DNA of 64,000 nt from contig JABMLH010000003.1 of assembly GCA_013205085.1 (NCBI GenBank), positions 657,154-721,153 on the forward strand. Direction: 5' to 3'. Positions within the stretch are counted from its first letter, which is position 1. Every line of letters begins with the position of its first letter. This DNA is from Microbacteriaceae bacterium VKM Ac-2854 (GTDB lineage: Bacteria > Actinomycetota > Actinomycetes > Actinomycetales > Microbacteriaceae). A program made the translations under genes and the position numbers. The notes below the pieces were generated by a model. It was given only the letters and a program-made list of their open reading frames with translations, made no database searches and was not told where the DNA came from. This document shows, one piece after another, positions 48,216-56,688 of the stretch.

Positions 48216-48245
48216 ACATTAGGCCAGCACCGGCGACGATGTCAA
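48216..48245 (-). promoter_or_regulatory. Promoter of the importer operon
   Basis: On the reverse strand consensus TTGACA (48245-48240), an 18-bp spacer and TAATGT (48221-48216) form a good sigma-A promoter. Transcription would start near 48208, inside the first palindrome. The leader to the binding-protein gene would be about 350 nt. Confidence 0.75.
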
Positions 48246-48253
48246 TACGATCG

Positions 48254-48267
48254 CCGAAACGGTTCGG
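48254..48267. promoter_or_regulatory. Near-palindrome CCGAAACGGTTCGG
   Basis: A 14-bp near-palindrome with central CG lies upstream of the importer -35 and directly against the LacI stop. It could be a further operator or just a weak hairpin. Confidence 0.3.
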
Positions 48268-49266
48268 TTACGCCGACTCGCGCCAGAGCACCTTCGGGCT
48301 CACGATCTCGGTACTCGGGGTTGCCGCCGCGCGCTCTCCGCCGAAGATCTCCGCGAGGATCGTTGCGGCCGTTGCAGCGACGACCTTCGACTCCAGCGAG
48401 AGTGTTGTGAGGTTCGGATTCGTAGCTTCACCAAGCGAGATGCCGTCGATCCCCACGATGCGCACGCTGTCGGGTACCTCGAGCCCCATGGCGTGCGAGC
48501 CCTGCAGCGCTCCCATCGCCATCAGGTCGTTGAACGCCAGCACGGTATCGATCGACGGATCCGTTGTCAGCAGCGATCGGAATCCGTTCATCCCGCCAGC
48601 GATGGATTCCGGCTCGATCGCGACCGGGCACGGATGACCTACGGCTTCCTCGAAGTAGCGACGCCGCGGCGAGACGTCCGTGCCGTCGGGATATCGGTGC
48701 GCGGCATCGATCATCGCGAAGTTCTGCGCACCTCTCGCTCGAAGGGTCTGTACGAGATCGAGCACGCCGCCGCGCATGTCGAAGTTCACCGCGTGCAAAC
48801 CCGCCACTGCGGCTTGCTGCTCGAGAAGAACGATTGGCAATCCGCGCGCCGCGGCCGCGACCGCCTCTTGCGATTCGAGGAAGTAGCCGATGACCGCGTC
48901 CGTCTGCGCGGCCATTGCGCGGATGGCGCCGGGTTCGTCTCCGTCCGCAGTGCCGATCACGACCTGCCAGCCGCGTTTGCGCAGTTCTGTGACGAAATCG
49001 TCCGCGAGTTGGGCGTAGTACGGGTTGCGGAACGTGCCGAGAATCAGCCCGATTGCGGGAGTACGTTGCCGCGAAAGGTCGATTGCGAAGCGGTTCGGCC
49101 GGTAGCCGAGCTCGTCGACCGTCTGCATCACGCGTTCGCGCGTCGCCTCGCTGATGTCCGCCATGTTGTTGATCGCACGCGTTACGGTCTGCCGTGAGAC
49201 GCCGGCCGCCCGGGCGACCTCTCGGATCGTCACACGGCCGTTCGGAGTACCTTCTCGCTCCTTCAC
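48268..49266 (-). CDS. LacI-family transcriptional regulator
   Basis: This 332-residue protein has a canonical LacI helix-turn-helix (VTIREVARAAGVSRQTVTRAINN), hinge (ELGYRPNRFAIDLSRQRT) and a sugar-binding-type effector domain. It is divergent from rhaM, and a LacI-type operator lies between them at 49407-49420. It is the best candidate regulator for the three matching operators in the window. The start is taken as GTG 49266; an internal GTG (VTIREV) is possible. Confidence 0.92.
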   Translation of the reverse strand: MKEREGTPNGRVTIREVARAAGVSRQTVTRAINNMADISEATRERVMQTVDELGYRPNRFAIDLSRQRTPAIGLILGTFRNPYYAQLADDFVTELRKRGWQVVIGTADGDEPGAIRAMAAQTDAVIGYFLESQEAVAAAARGLPIVLLEQQAAVAGLHAVNFDMRGGVLDLVQTLRARGAQNFAMIDAAHRYPDGTDVSPRRRYFEEAVGHPCPVAIEPESIAGGMNGFRSLLTTDPSIDTVLAFNDLMAMGALQGSHAMGLEVPDSVRIVGIDGISLGEATNPNLTTLSLESKVVAATAATILAEIFGGERAAATPSTEIVSPKVLWRESA

Positions 49267-49406
49267 AACGCCTGCCTCACGGCTCGATCAGGCCGCGCCA
49301 AGGTCGTCGCTCCATGCGGGTCTTCGTAACCATCGATGAGATACACGCGCCAACAGTAGTGGTGCCAGCGGTTGCGCCCGCGGTCGGTCGTATTGCTAGG
49401 ATCACC

Positions 49407-49420
49407 GGAAAACGCTTACC
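49407..49420. promoter_or_regulatory. LacI-type operator upstream of rhaM
   Basis: GGAAAACGCTTACC is identical to the GH43 site at 13 of 14 positions. It lies between the divergent LacI regulator and rhaM, 40 bp before the rhaM start and just after a possible TAGGAT -10 element (49397-49402). Confidence 0.7.
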
Positions 49421-49459
49421 TCCTCGTCGGCGAAATAGGCAGTGGATCGAAGGAGATCG

Positions 49460-49819
49460 ATGACGAACGACACCGGCATGGCGCGACTCTGCTTTCAAAT
49501 GCAGGTGCGGCCAGAGCGGATCGACGAGTACCGACAGCGGCATGCGGCGGTCTGGCCTGACATGCTCAGAGCACTGAAAGCTAGCGGCTGGCACAACTAC
49601 TCCCTCTTCCTCCGCGAGGACGGACTGCTGATCGGGTACGCCGAAAGTCCGTCATTCGCCGACGCCGACGCCGCGATGGCCTTATCTCAGGTGAACGCAC
49701 GTTGGCAGGCGGAGATGTCCGAGATGATCGACCGCGATGCTGCGCTCGTCGGCTCACCTGAACTCGTGGAGGTCTTCAACCTGGAGAATCAGCTGGCCTC
49801 GATCTGTGACGGGTACTAG
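49460..49819 (+). CDS. rhaM: L-rhamnose mutarotase
   Basis: This 119-residue protein has the RhaM signature YRQRHAAVWPDMLRALKASGWHNYSLFL, including the histidine and tryptophan of the active site. It interconverts alpha- and beta-L-rhamnopyranose. ATG 49460 has AAGGAG upstream. The presence of this gene links the locus to rhamnose released from rhamnogalacturonan. It is convergent with the KDPG aldolase, 14 bp away. No rhamnose isomerase or kinase is in the window. Confidence 0.92.
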   Translation: MTNDTGMARLCFQMQVRPERIDEYRQRHAAVWPDMLRALKASGWHNYSLFLREDGLLIGYAESPSFADADAAMALSQVNARWQAEMSEMIDRDAALVGSPELVEVFNLENQLASICDGY

Positions 49820-49833
49820 CGCGGATCAGCCGT

Positions 49834-50469
49834 TCACTCTCCTGTTGCGAGCTGAAGGGCGTCGCTCGCGAGATCGCGGATCGCATCGTGATCGCCTGCC
49901 GTGATTCGGTCTCGTGGCACCATCCATGATCCGCCGACGGCGATCACGGACGGGATGGCGAGGTAGGACCCGAGAGTTGCTGATCCGATTCCTCCGGTCG
50001 GCATGAACCGCGTGCCGGGGAAGACCGCGGACAGGGAGCGGACCGCGGCGGCCCCGCCGGACGTTTCTGCCGGGAAGAACTTCACCGTCGAAAGTCCGAG
50101 TTCTCGTGCCGCCATCACCTCCGTCGCTGTCGCTGTGCCGGGGATGATCGGCACGCCGTGTTCGGCGGCGCGTTCGACCGTCGCTCGACTCAGTCCAGGG
50201 GACACGAGGAAGCGAGCGCCGGCGGCGACGGCGAGGTCGACCTGAGCAGGAGTCAGCACGGTGCCGGCGCCGACGATCAGCCGGTCGTCGTCCGAGAGCG
50301 CTGCGAGGGCGTCGAGCGCGCCCGGCGTTCGCAGCGTCAACTCGACGACAGGCATCCCGCCTCGCGCTAGTCCGTCCGCTACGACGGCCACTTCGACACG
50401 ATCGTCTCGATCCGAATGCCGATGAGCCGCGGTCTCGGTCGTGTCCAACGCCGTATCACCAATCTCCAA
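49834..50469 (-). CDS. KDPG/KHG aldolase, left copy, probable N-terminal frameshift
   Basis: The frame encodes a class I aldolase of the Eda family, with GARFLVSPGLSRATVERAAEHGVPIIPGTATATEV and the Schiff-base lysine in STVKFFPAETSGG. It cleaves keto-deoxy-phosphosugar acids to pyruvate plus aldehyde. From MPVVELTLRT onward it is normal. Before that, bases 50426-50397 give the expected first strand LIGIRIETIV only in the neighbouring frame, while this frame resumes with VEVAVVADGLARGG. A small indel near 50397 is likely, so the gene may be inactive. A GTG at 50459 with GGAG upstream would start the other frame; TTG 50469 is the only early start in this frame. Confidence 0.7.
   Translation of the reverse strand: MEIGDTALDTTETAAHRHSDRDDRVEVAVVADGLARGGMPVVELTLRTPGALDALAALSDDDRLIVGAGTVLTPAQVDLAVAAGARFLVSPGLSRATVERAAEHGVPIIPGTATATEVMAARELGLSTVKFFPAETSGGAAAVRSLSAVFPGTRFMPTGGIGSATLGSYLAIPSVIAVGGSWMVPRDRITAGDHDAIRDLASDALQLATGE
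49844..50371. repeat. Left copy of 528-bp direct repeat (eda)
   Basis: This segment aligns without gaps to 63396-63923 (constant offset 13,552) with only two mismatches, at 49855 and 49858. Identity stops sharply on both sides. Both copies have the same orientation. Confidence 0.97.
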
Positions 50470-50770
50470 CGGTCTACAGGATCGGGCGTGCGCCGCTCGC
50501 ACCCCGCGCATCCGCGAACCACGCGACGACGGTGAGGCCCGCGAGGTCGCAAGATCGTTGCCGGGGGCGGCCACGACCTCCAGGTCGATAGTGCGGCCGT
50601 CGCACGGCTGCACCTGGTCGAGGCGTATTCTGCCGCGTGATGAAGTGCTGATTTTCAGATCTAAGGCCCTCGGCGAGTAGATGTAACACTTATGAAACAC
50701 CTAGGCACAAATTGCCTGATATTCTACGACGTAGACCCATCCTGAGCATTGATTCGAAAGTTGACCCCCC
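50470..50770. other. Region between the left KDPG aldolase and ridA
   Basis: No convincing gene is seen in about 300 bp. A reverse-strand frame ending at 50474 (LAGLTVVAWFADARGASG near the stop) and an overlapping frame (RTIDLEVVAAPGNDLATS) may be remains of one broken gene, but I cannot identify it. The right part holds a motif shared with the 58.9-kb promoter region and a 13-bp palindrome TCTACGACGTAGA at 50723-50735. Confidence 0.4.
50686..50700. promoter_or_regulatory. Motif ACACTTATGAAACAC shared by both halves of the catabolic module
   Basis: It matches 58945-58959 at 13 of 15 bases. It lies 71 bp upstream of ridA. It is a candidate operator for a common regulator such as the Lrp-type protein at 53539. 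Confidence 0.5.
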
Positions 50771-51151
50771 ATGACCGACAGTCTCGTTCGCACCCCGGGA
50801 CAGAGCCCGCTTCTTCCGGGGACCGTCTCCGCCGGCGGCTTCACGTTCACTTCGGGCCTGGTCTCGCCGTCCGCTCTCGCAGCGATCGAATCGGGCGTCG
50901 ATTCAGTACCCGCCGAGGTGCAGATCCGCGAAACCGTGACGCTGCTGCGCACCTCGCTGGCCGAAGCCGGGACGACCCTCGATCGGGTCGTGCGCGTGGA
51001 GTCCTACCTGTCATCCGCGGACCTGATCGGAACGTGGAACGAGGTCTTCCTGGAGGTGTGGCCGGAGCCCGGCCCGGCCCGTATCACCCTCGTCGCCGGT
51101 TTCATCAGTCCCGTCCTGCACTTCGAGCTGCAGGCCGTGGCCTTCGCATGA
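50771..51151 (+). CDS. RidA-family (YjgF/UK114) protein
   Basis: This 126-residue protein has the family pattern FTSGLVSPS near the N terminus, RVVRVESYLSSADLIGTWNEVF, and ARITLVAGFI at the usual place of the conserved arginine. RidA proteins hydrolyse reactive enamine/imine intermediates made by PLP enzymes or amine-oxidising flavoenzymes. It starts at ATG 50771 with little ribosome-site support and overlaps the next gene by four bases. The pairing with an FMN dehydrogenase and an aminotransferase suggests imine clearance in the module's pathway. Confidence 0.88.
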   Translation: MTDSLVRTPGQSPLLPGTVSAGGFTFTSGLVSPSALAAIESGVDSVPAEVQIRETVTLLRTSLAEAGTTLDRVVRVESYLSSADLIGTWNEVFLEVWPEPGPARITLVAGFISPVLHFELQAVAFA

Positions 51152-52227
51152 CCGGGAGCCTCGCTGCGACGTGGCCGACTCTCGAGGTGATCAGGACGGC
51201 CGGCCTCGCCCGACTTACTCCGACGATCCTCGACTTCCTCGAGCGCGGTTCAGGCGACGAAACCACACTGAACCGCAATAGAGAGCAGTTCTCCCGATGG
51301 GGATTCTCACCTCGTCCGATGAGTGGTCTCGCTGCCCCGAGCCTGTCGACAACCCTGTTCGGGCATCAGCTCGCCCTGCCGGTGCTGACGGCGCCATTCG
51401 GCGCTGACCGCCTGTTCCACCCCGACGGACAGCGGGCCGTCGTGCGATCCGCCGCAGGCGCGGGAGTTCTGAGCATCGTCCCCGAAGCGAGCTCGTTCCC
51501 ACTCGAACAGTTGCGCTCGGATGCTCCGGCCAGCGCGAAAGTCGGCCAATTCCATCCCATGGGAGCACCGGAGAACGTCTTACGGATCATCCGCCGGTAC
51601 GAGGCTGCGGGATACGAGGCCCTCTGCGTCACGCTCGACTGCCCGACTCCTGGCTGGCGGGAGCACAATCTCCGCAACGGCTACGTGATCTCTTCCGACG
51701 TAGTGGGCGGTAACTATCCACCTGGCGATGAGGTCGCCATGGAGCAGGCTCTCGGTCAACTGTTCCCCCACGACGAACCGGTATGGAGCTGGGAACAGCT
51801 CAGCAGGATGATGGCCAACACCTCACTCCCCTGGATCGCGAAGGGCATCCTGGACCCGATCGATGCGGGCGCAGCTGTGACGGCAGGAGCATCGGCGGTC
51901 CTCGTCTCGAATCACGGCGGACGGCAGCTCGACGGTGTTCCGTCCTCGATCGAGGCGCTCGCGCCTATCGCTTCCGAGCTGGGAGGCCAAGTGCCGGTGC
52001 TGCTCGACAGCGGCATCAGAACAGGAGCAGACATCATCAAGGCCGTCGCGCTCGGCGCCGACGCGGTGGTGATCGGACGACTCGCAGCCTATGGGCTGGC
52101 TGCTGCCGGCCAGAGCGGCGTCGACCGCGTCTTCGAGCTTCTCGCCGCAGAGATGAAGATCATCCTCACCCTCCTGGGACACGGCTCGATCGGCGACATC
52201 GGGCCTCAGGCGCTTCTGCGCCTGTGA
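51148..52227 (+). CDS. FMN-dependent alpha-hydroxyacid dehydrogenase/oxidase
   Basis: This 359-residue TIM-barrel flavoprotein of the LldD/glycolate-oxidase family has the active-site histidine in VLVSNHGGRQLDG near residue 254 and the arginine in DSGIRTGADIIKAVALGADAVVIGR. It oxidises an L-2-hydroxy acid to a 2-oxo acid. ATG 51148 overlaps the ridA stop (ATGA). The sequence differs enough from typical lactate enzymes that I leave the substrate open. Confidence 0.92.
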   Translation: MTGSLAATWPTLEVIRTAGLARLTPTILDFLERGSGDETTLNRNREQFSRWGFSPRPMSGLAAPSLSTTLFGHQLALPVLTAPFGADRLFHPDGQRAVVRSAAGAGVLSIVPEASSFPLEQLRSDAPASAKVGQFHPMGAPENVLRIIRRYEAAGYEALCVTLDCPTPGWREHNLRNGYVISSDVVGGNYPPGDEVAMEQALGQLFPHDEPVWSWEQLSRMMANTSLPWIAKGILDPIDAGAAVTAGASAVLVSNHGGRQLDGVPSSIEALAPIASELGGQVPVLLDSGIRTGADIIKAVALGADAVVIGRLAAYGLAAAGQSGVDRVFELLAAEMKIILTLLGHGSIGDIGPQALLRL

Positions 52228-52274
52228 CGACAGACGCAACCTCGTACCGCATTCGATACAGCAAGGATCCGCTC

Positions 52275-53558
52275 ATGAGTACCCACCACCTCGCACGACG
52301 CACCCAAGCGGTGGCGGTGGGTGCCGCGTTCAGTGTGCTGCTCGCCGGCACCAATGCCATCAACCCGCTCCTGCCGGTGTACCGGGAGTCCCTCGGTATC
52401 GATCCCCTGCTGGTCTCGCTGACTTTCGTCAGCTACGTCAGCGTTCTGGTGATCACTCTTCTGGTGTTCTCCCGCCCCGGAATGGCACGATTCTCTCCCA
52501 TCTCCGTGTCGCTCGCCCTCGCGATCGCCATCCTCGCCGACGGCCTCCTATGGTCGGGAACGGAGTGGGGAATCCTGACCGGCCGCGCGGTCGCCGGAGT
52601 CTCCGGGGGCATCGGCACCGGTGCCGCATCCGCTCTGGTCGTCGCCGCCGTCGGCGCCCGAGGACGCTCCATCTCCGCAACCGGAAATCTGATCGGAGCA
52701 GTCATCGGCACGGCCTTCTCCCAAGCCTCGATCGCGGTGCTGGGCGAGCGCGCGATCCACGATGTCTTCGTATGGCATGCGGCAGCGTGCGCCGTCGTTA
52801 TGGTCGTCGTCGTCGCCACCCTCGTGATCCGCCGAGACGAGAATCGTGACGCGCTACGCGCGAAGCCGATGCTGCGTGCCGCTGCGGAAGCCGCACCGGA
52901 GACATCCCGTCGACGAGCGGTTCCGCTGATCACCGGCATCATCGGCTGGATCGCAGTGAGCGGCGCGCTGGTCTTCCTGCCCTCCTTCTTCGACGATCTC
53001 GGCGAGCCGAGCGTTCGAGCAAGCGGAATCATCATCCTTCTCGGGTGCAGCGCAGCCGGCCAGCTCGCCAGCCCACGTCTCGTCACGGTCGCGGGTTCCA
53101 TCTCCGGACTGCCCGCTCTCGCTCTCGGCGTGGTGCTCATCTTCGCCGGCGGTGCGATCTCAGTACCCGCCCTTTCTCTCCTCGGGTTCGCGCTGATCGG
53201 TTTCGGGATCGGTGTGTCCTACCGGATCGGACTGGTGGTTTTCACGCGCGGCTCGAATCCCGCCCGTCAGGGCAGCCTGGCCGCGATCTACGCCGCCGCA
53301 ACCTACGCCGCAGCCGCTCTGCTCGTGCTGAGCGTCGGCGGACTGGGCAACCTCGTCGGCTTGATGACTGCAACGATCATCCTTTTCTCAGCTGTCTGCG
53401 TTGCTGCGGTCGTGTGCATCCCGTTCGCGCCGCGCCTGCGGGATACCCTCGAACCCACCGCACCGTTGCCTTCCGCGGCGCCGATCGATCTTGTCGGCAT
53501 CACGGCAGCGCGGCGGCCGACACGAAAGACGAGCGCCCGTGATCAACCCCTTCGATAA
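52275..53558 (+). CDS. Major facilitator superfamily transporter
   Basis: This 427-residue protein has about twelve helices in two halves separated by the charged loop RRDENRDALRAKPM. An N-terminal NAINPLLPVYRESLGIDP segment is present. ATG 52275 has AAGGA about eight bases upstream, and the gene follows the dehydrogenase by 47 bp. Its 3' end overlaps the regulator gene by 20 bp. It is likely the uptake or efflux step of the same pathway; direction and substrate are unknown. Confidence 0.9.
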   Translation: MSTHHLARRTQAVAVGAAFSVLLAGTNAINPLLPVYRESLGIDPLLVSLTFVSYVSVLVITLLVFSRPGMARFSPISVSLALAIAILADGLLWSGTEWGILTGRAVAGVSGGIGTGAASALVVAAVGARGRSISATGNLIGAVIGTAFSQASIAVLGERAIHDVFVWHAAACAVVMVVVVATLVIRRDENRDALRAKPMLRAAAEAAPETSRRRAVPLITGIIGWIAVSGALVFLPSFFDDLGEPSVRASGIIILLGCSAAGQLASPRLVTVAGSISGLPALALGVVLIFAGGAISVPALSLLGFALIGFGIGVSYRIGLVVFTRGSNPARQGSLAAIYAAATYAAAALLVLSVGGLGNLVGLMTATIILFSAVCVAAVVCIPFAPRLRDTLEPTAPLPSAAPIDLVGITAARRPTRKTSARDQPLR

Positions 53559-54087
53559 CTTGGCTGCCCGAATCAAGACCACCCCGGTAGCCACCGTGGA
53601 CGACACCGACATCGCCCTCATCAAGCTGCTCGCTGTGGATGGTCGCGCGTCACAGCGCAGTCTCGCGGCGGCGGTCGGGCTGTCCTCCCCCGGCGTCGCG
53701 GACCGCCTCGCCCGACTCAGCGCCAAAGGAATCATCCGCGGCTACAGCGTCGACATCAACTGGGAGGCCTTGGGCTTCACGACCGTCGCGCATCTGTCTG
53801 TCCTGGCGAAAGAGGGCCACGACATCAATGCCGTCATCGAGCAGATGCTCGGCATCCTCGGCGTACAAGAGGTGTCGGTCGTGACCGGCTCGATGGACTT
53901 GCTCGTGAAGGTTCGTGTCCGCGGCATGGAGGGTCTTCGTCGCCTGCTGGGTGAGGACCTGTGGAGCATCGACGGCGTGCAGCGCACGGAAACGCTCATC
54001 GCGGTCTATACGATCGAAGCGGATGAGATGGCCGCGGAGATGATCCGATCGTTGGCGAGTTCGGAAACGCCCGCCGACGGCTCCTGA
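53539..54087 (+). CDS. Lrp/AsnC-family transcriptional regulator
   Basis: This 182-residue protein has an N-terminal winged helix (DDTDIALIKLLAVDGRASQRSLAAAVGLSSPGVADRLARL) and a C-terminal RAM ligand-binding domain (VQEVSVVTGSMDLLVKVRV). GTG 53539 lies inside the end of the MFS gene. Such regulators usually respond to amino acids, which supports an amino-acid-derived substrate for the module. Confidence 0.93.
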   Translation: MINPFDNLAARIKTTPVATVDDTDIALIKLLAVDGRASQRSLAAAVGLSSPGVADRLARLSAKGIIRGYSVDINWEALGFTTVAHLSVLAKEGHDINAVIEQMLGILGVQEVSVVTGSMDLLVKVRVRGMEGLRRLLGEDLWSIDGVQRTETLIAVYTIEADEMAAEMIRSLASSETPADGS

Positions 54088-54098
54088 ACCTTTCGCGG

Positions 54099-55316
54099 TC
54101 AGTTCCCCGCTCGCCGCGGCAAGATCACGGGGCTCGTGGGGGTCGGGATGAGCACCGGTGGCAATGATGCTCGGGCACTCGCCCCCGACTCGCCGGCCGC
54201 AGTCAGACAATCCACCAGTATGGGGCGCAGCATCGCGACGATGCCGTGATCCACGGTCGCATCATCGCTGACCTCTTCCAGGAGCGTGCGGGCCCGGGCG
54301 AATTCATCACCGGCGACCGATCGATCTCGGCCGCTGTGCTCGAGCACCAGCGAGTCGATACCGATCGCGATCGCGCTGACGACGAGTGCAGTACGCGGCT
54401 GGGGCCGGCCCGTGCGCGTGATTACGGCGACACGACGGGCGAGCATTCTGAGCCCGGCGACTGCGGAGAGGACACCATCATGGATGCGCAGACGTTCAAT
54501 CCATGCCGTGCGGTCCCGGCGTGAGAGCGGGGAGAACGACGCGACGGAACGCGCCGATTCCAAGCTCGTCCGCCAGCCCTGCATTCGAGGATCTAGTGCG
54601 CGCAGGCGCGTCAAGGCGAGCGTGGCACTATCGCTCTGACCGTCCGCCAAGGCTTGGGCGAGCAGATGAGTTGCCTCGCTGACCGCGCGCAGCAGCTCGT
54701 CGCCGACCCGCAACGCTCGTGTCAGCGGAGCGCTCGGCAGTGCCGCTGTCGCGATCAGGGCGACGAGGCCACCGATCGATCCGTCCAGAGCCCGGATGAA
54801 AGGCCCTCCTTCCGGGTCGGGAAGCACGGCGACGAGCATCGATTGGGTTCCTGCGCTGAGCGCGAACGCCGGGTTCTTGGATGCCAGAGTCGCGAGAGAG
54901 AGCACAACCAGCAGAGTCACCAGAATCTGCGCCGCACCACGACCGACGACGACGACGACCGCCGCGCTCAACGTGATGCCGAGAACCATAGCGATCGCGG
55001 TTTCCGCTACCCGTGCCGGTCGAGCATCGCGATTGAGCGACAGGCTGGAAAGCGCGACGGTGCAGGCTAGTGCGGGCGCGGTGTGACCGAGGCCGAAATG
55101 CGCGATCGAGTACGAGGCCGTGACGGTCAGAGCGAGTTGTAGAATCGTCAGCTTGGTCACCGACAAGCGGGCGAGGCGCGCGCGCAACGCAGCCCGCCAA
55201 CGCTTGAGCGCGGCGAGATGATTCATCGGGTCGAAGCGTCGGCCGTCTCCGCGGCGCCAACCGAACTCGCTGGGGGCATGGTGGAGGCGGTCGCCAACGG
55301 TTGGTGACTGGTGCAT
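54099..55316 (-). CDS. FUSC-family membrane protein (second)
   Basis: This 405-residue protein has an N-terminal block of five to six helices (LTILQLALTVTASYSIAHFGLG, AETAIAMVLGITLSAAVVVVVG) and a long mostly helical cytoplasmic region. It resembles FUSC or aromatic acid exporter proteins. It is convergent with the Lrp gene, 11 bp away, and ends the reverse-strand gene group of the module. The start may lie further in, at MNHLAALKRW. Confidence 0.78.
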   Translation of the reverse strand: MHQSPTVGDRLHHAPSEFGWRRGDGRRFDPMNHLAALKRWRAALRARLARLSVTKLTILQLALTVTASYSIAHFGLGHTAPALACTVALSSLSLNRDARPARVAETAIAMVLGITLSAAVVVVVGRGAAQILVTLLVVLSLATLASKNPAFALSAGTQSMLVAVLPDPEGGPFIRALDGSIGGLVALIATAALPSAPLTRALRVGDELLRAVSEATHLLAQALADGQSDSATLALTRLRALDPRMQGWRTSLESARSVASFSPLSRRDRTAWIERLRIHDGVLSAVAGLRMLARRVAVITRTGRPQPRTALVVSAIAIGIDSLVLEHSGRDRSVAGDEFARARTLLEEVSDDATVDHGIVAMLRPILVDCLTAAGESGASARASLPPVLIPTPTSPVILPRRAGN

Positions 55317-55350
55317 CCAGAACGGGACGATAGCCCGCAGACGGTGCAGA

Positions 55351-56688
55351 TCATCGGGTGGCCTCCGACCCCTTGCCGAAACGGCGTACGACGGACGTCA
55401 AGACGTCCTGACCGAACTGCAGTGCAGTCAGCGGTACCCGCTCATCCACGCCATGGAACATGCCGGGGAAGTTGAAGTCGGCGTGCAGCAGCAGCGGGAT
55501 GAATCCGTATGCTCTCAAGCCCAGTGCGGAGAGTGGTCGACCGTCGGTGCCGCCCGGGATGAGATGCGGCAGCACGACAGCATCGGAATCGTGCTCGGCG
55601 ACTGCGGCGCGAACGGCATCAACGAGTTCGCCCTCGAACGGAGATTCCAGGGCGGCCATTTCCATTTCGATGTCGAGTTCGATCTCGGGCCCGACGGCCT
55701 CGCGGATGCGGTCGAGGACGATGTCACGCTGGCCGGGGAGGAAGCGGATGTCGATGAGTGCGGATGCCGCCTCCGGGACCACGTTCTCTTTGTACCCGCC
55801 GGCGATGATGGTGACGTTCGCAACGTTCTGCATCCCGGCTCGGATGCGGGTTGCGCTCAGGCCGACGGCGTCGGCCAAGACCAGCGGAGGCACGGTCTCG
55901 GGGGCGTTGGTGAGCTCGCGCAGCCGCTGGAGCAGCGCCGACGTCGTGTCCGTCATCGTGATCGGCCAGTCCACGGCACCCACGCGGACCACGGCGGCAG
56001 CGAGAGCTTGGATGGCGCTGTCGTCGTTGGGGAGGGAAGCGTGTCCTGCGCGCCCGCGGGAGCGCAGCCGAATCCACAGCAGCCCCTTCTCACCGGTGTT
56101 CATCAGGTAACCGCGGCGATCACCGATGCTCACGCTGTATCCGCCACCTTCGCCGAGCGCATAGCCGACGCCGGCGAACTGCTCGGGATGATTGGCGACC
56201 ATCCACTTCGAGCCCAGCGTGCAGCCGGCCTCTTCGTCCGCGAAGAAGGCCAGCACGACGTCCCGGTCGGGTCGTTCACCGTTGCGGATCATTGCTCGGA
56301 CAGTCGCGACGATCATCGCGACCATGTTCTTCATGTCGATCGCGCCGCGCCCCCACAGCATGCCGTCTCGGATGACTCCAGCGAAGGGCGGCACCGTCCA
56401 GGTGCTCGGGTCAGCCGGGACGACGTCGAGATGTCCGTGCAGCAACAGAGCCGGTGCCGCGGGGTCCGTGCCGCTCCAGCGAGCGATGAGGTTCGTGCGT
56501 CCAGGCTCGGCCTCGAAGCGGTGGCACTGGAGGCCGACCTCCGCAAGCAGCTCCTCGACGAGGTCCGCCGCAACCGATTCCGGTTCGGCTCGCCCGCCCC
56601 CGAAGTTGGAGGTGTCGATACGGATCAGTGACTGCGCGATCCGCACGACATCGCTCAACAGATCCTCCGCGATCTCGGGCGCGCTCAT
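55351..56688 (-). CDS. M20-family metallopeptidase / N-acyl amino acid amidohydrolase
   Basis: This 445-residue protein has the zinc-binding LLLHGHLDVVPAD, the GRGAIDMKNMVA aspartate, the catalytic FFADEEAGC glutamate pair and a C-terminal FHGVDERVP histidine. M20 enzymes of the DapE/ArgE type remove acyl groups from amino acids or cleave dipeptides. ATG 56688 overlaps the aminotransferase stop by four bases. In this operon it would release the free amino acid for transamination. Confidence 0.92.
   Translation of the reverse strand: MSAPEIAEDLLSDVVRIAQSLIRIDTSNFGGGRAEPESVAADLVEELLAEVGLQCHRFEAEPGRTNLIARWSGTDPAAPALLLHGHLDVVPADPSTWTVPPFAGVIRDGMLWGRGAIDMKNMVAMIVATVRAMIRNGERPDRDVVLAFFADEEAGCTLGSKWMVANHPEQFAGVGYALGEGGGYSVSIGDRRGYLMNTGEKGLLWIRLRSRGRAGHASLPNDDSAIQALAAAVVRVGAVDWPITMTDTTSALLQRLRELTNAPETVPPLVLADAVGLSATRIRAGMQNVANVTIIAGGYKENVVPEAASALIDIRFLPGQRDIVLDRIREAVGPEIELDIEMEMAALESPFEGELVDAVRAAVAEHDSDAVVLPHLIPGGTDGRPLSALGLRAYGFIPLLLHADFNFPGMFHGVDERVPLTALQFGQDVLTSVVRRFGKGSEATR

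Noticed and set aside
50474..50689. 71-codon reverse frame upstream of the left aldolase
   Set aside because: It could be a gene remnant but matches nothing I recognise and overlaps another equally plausible frame.
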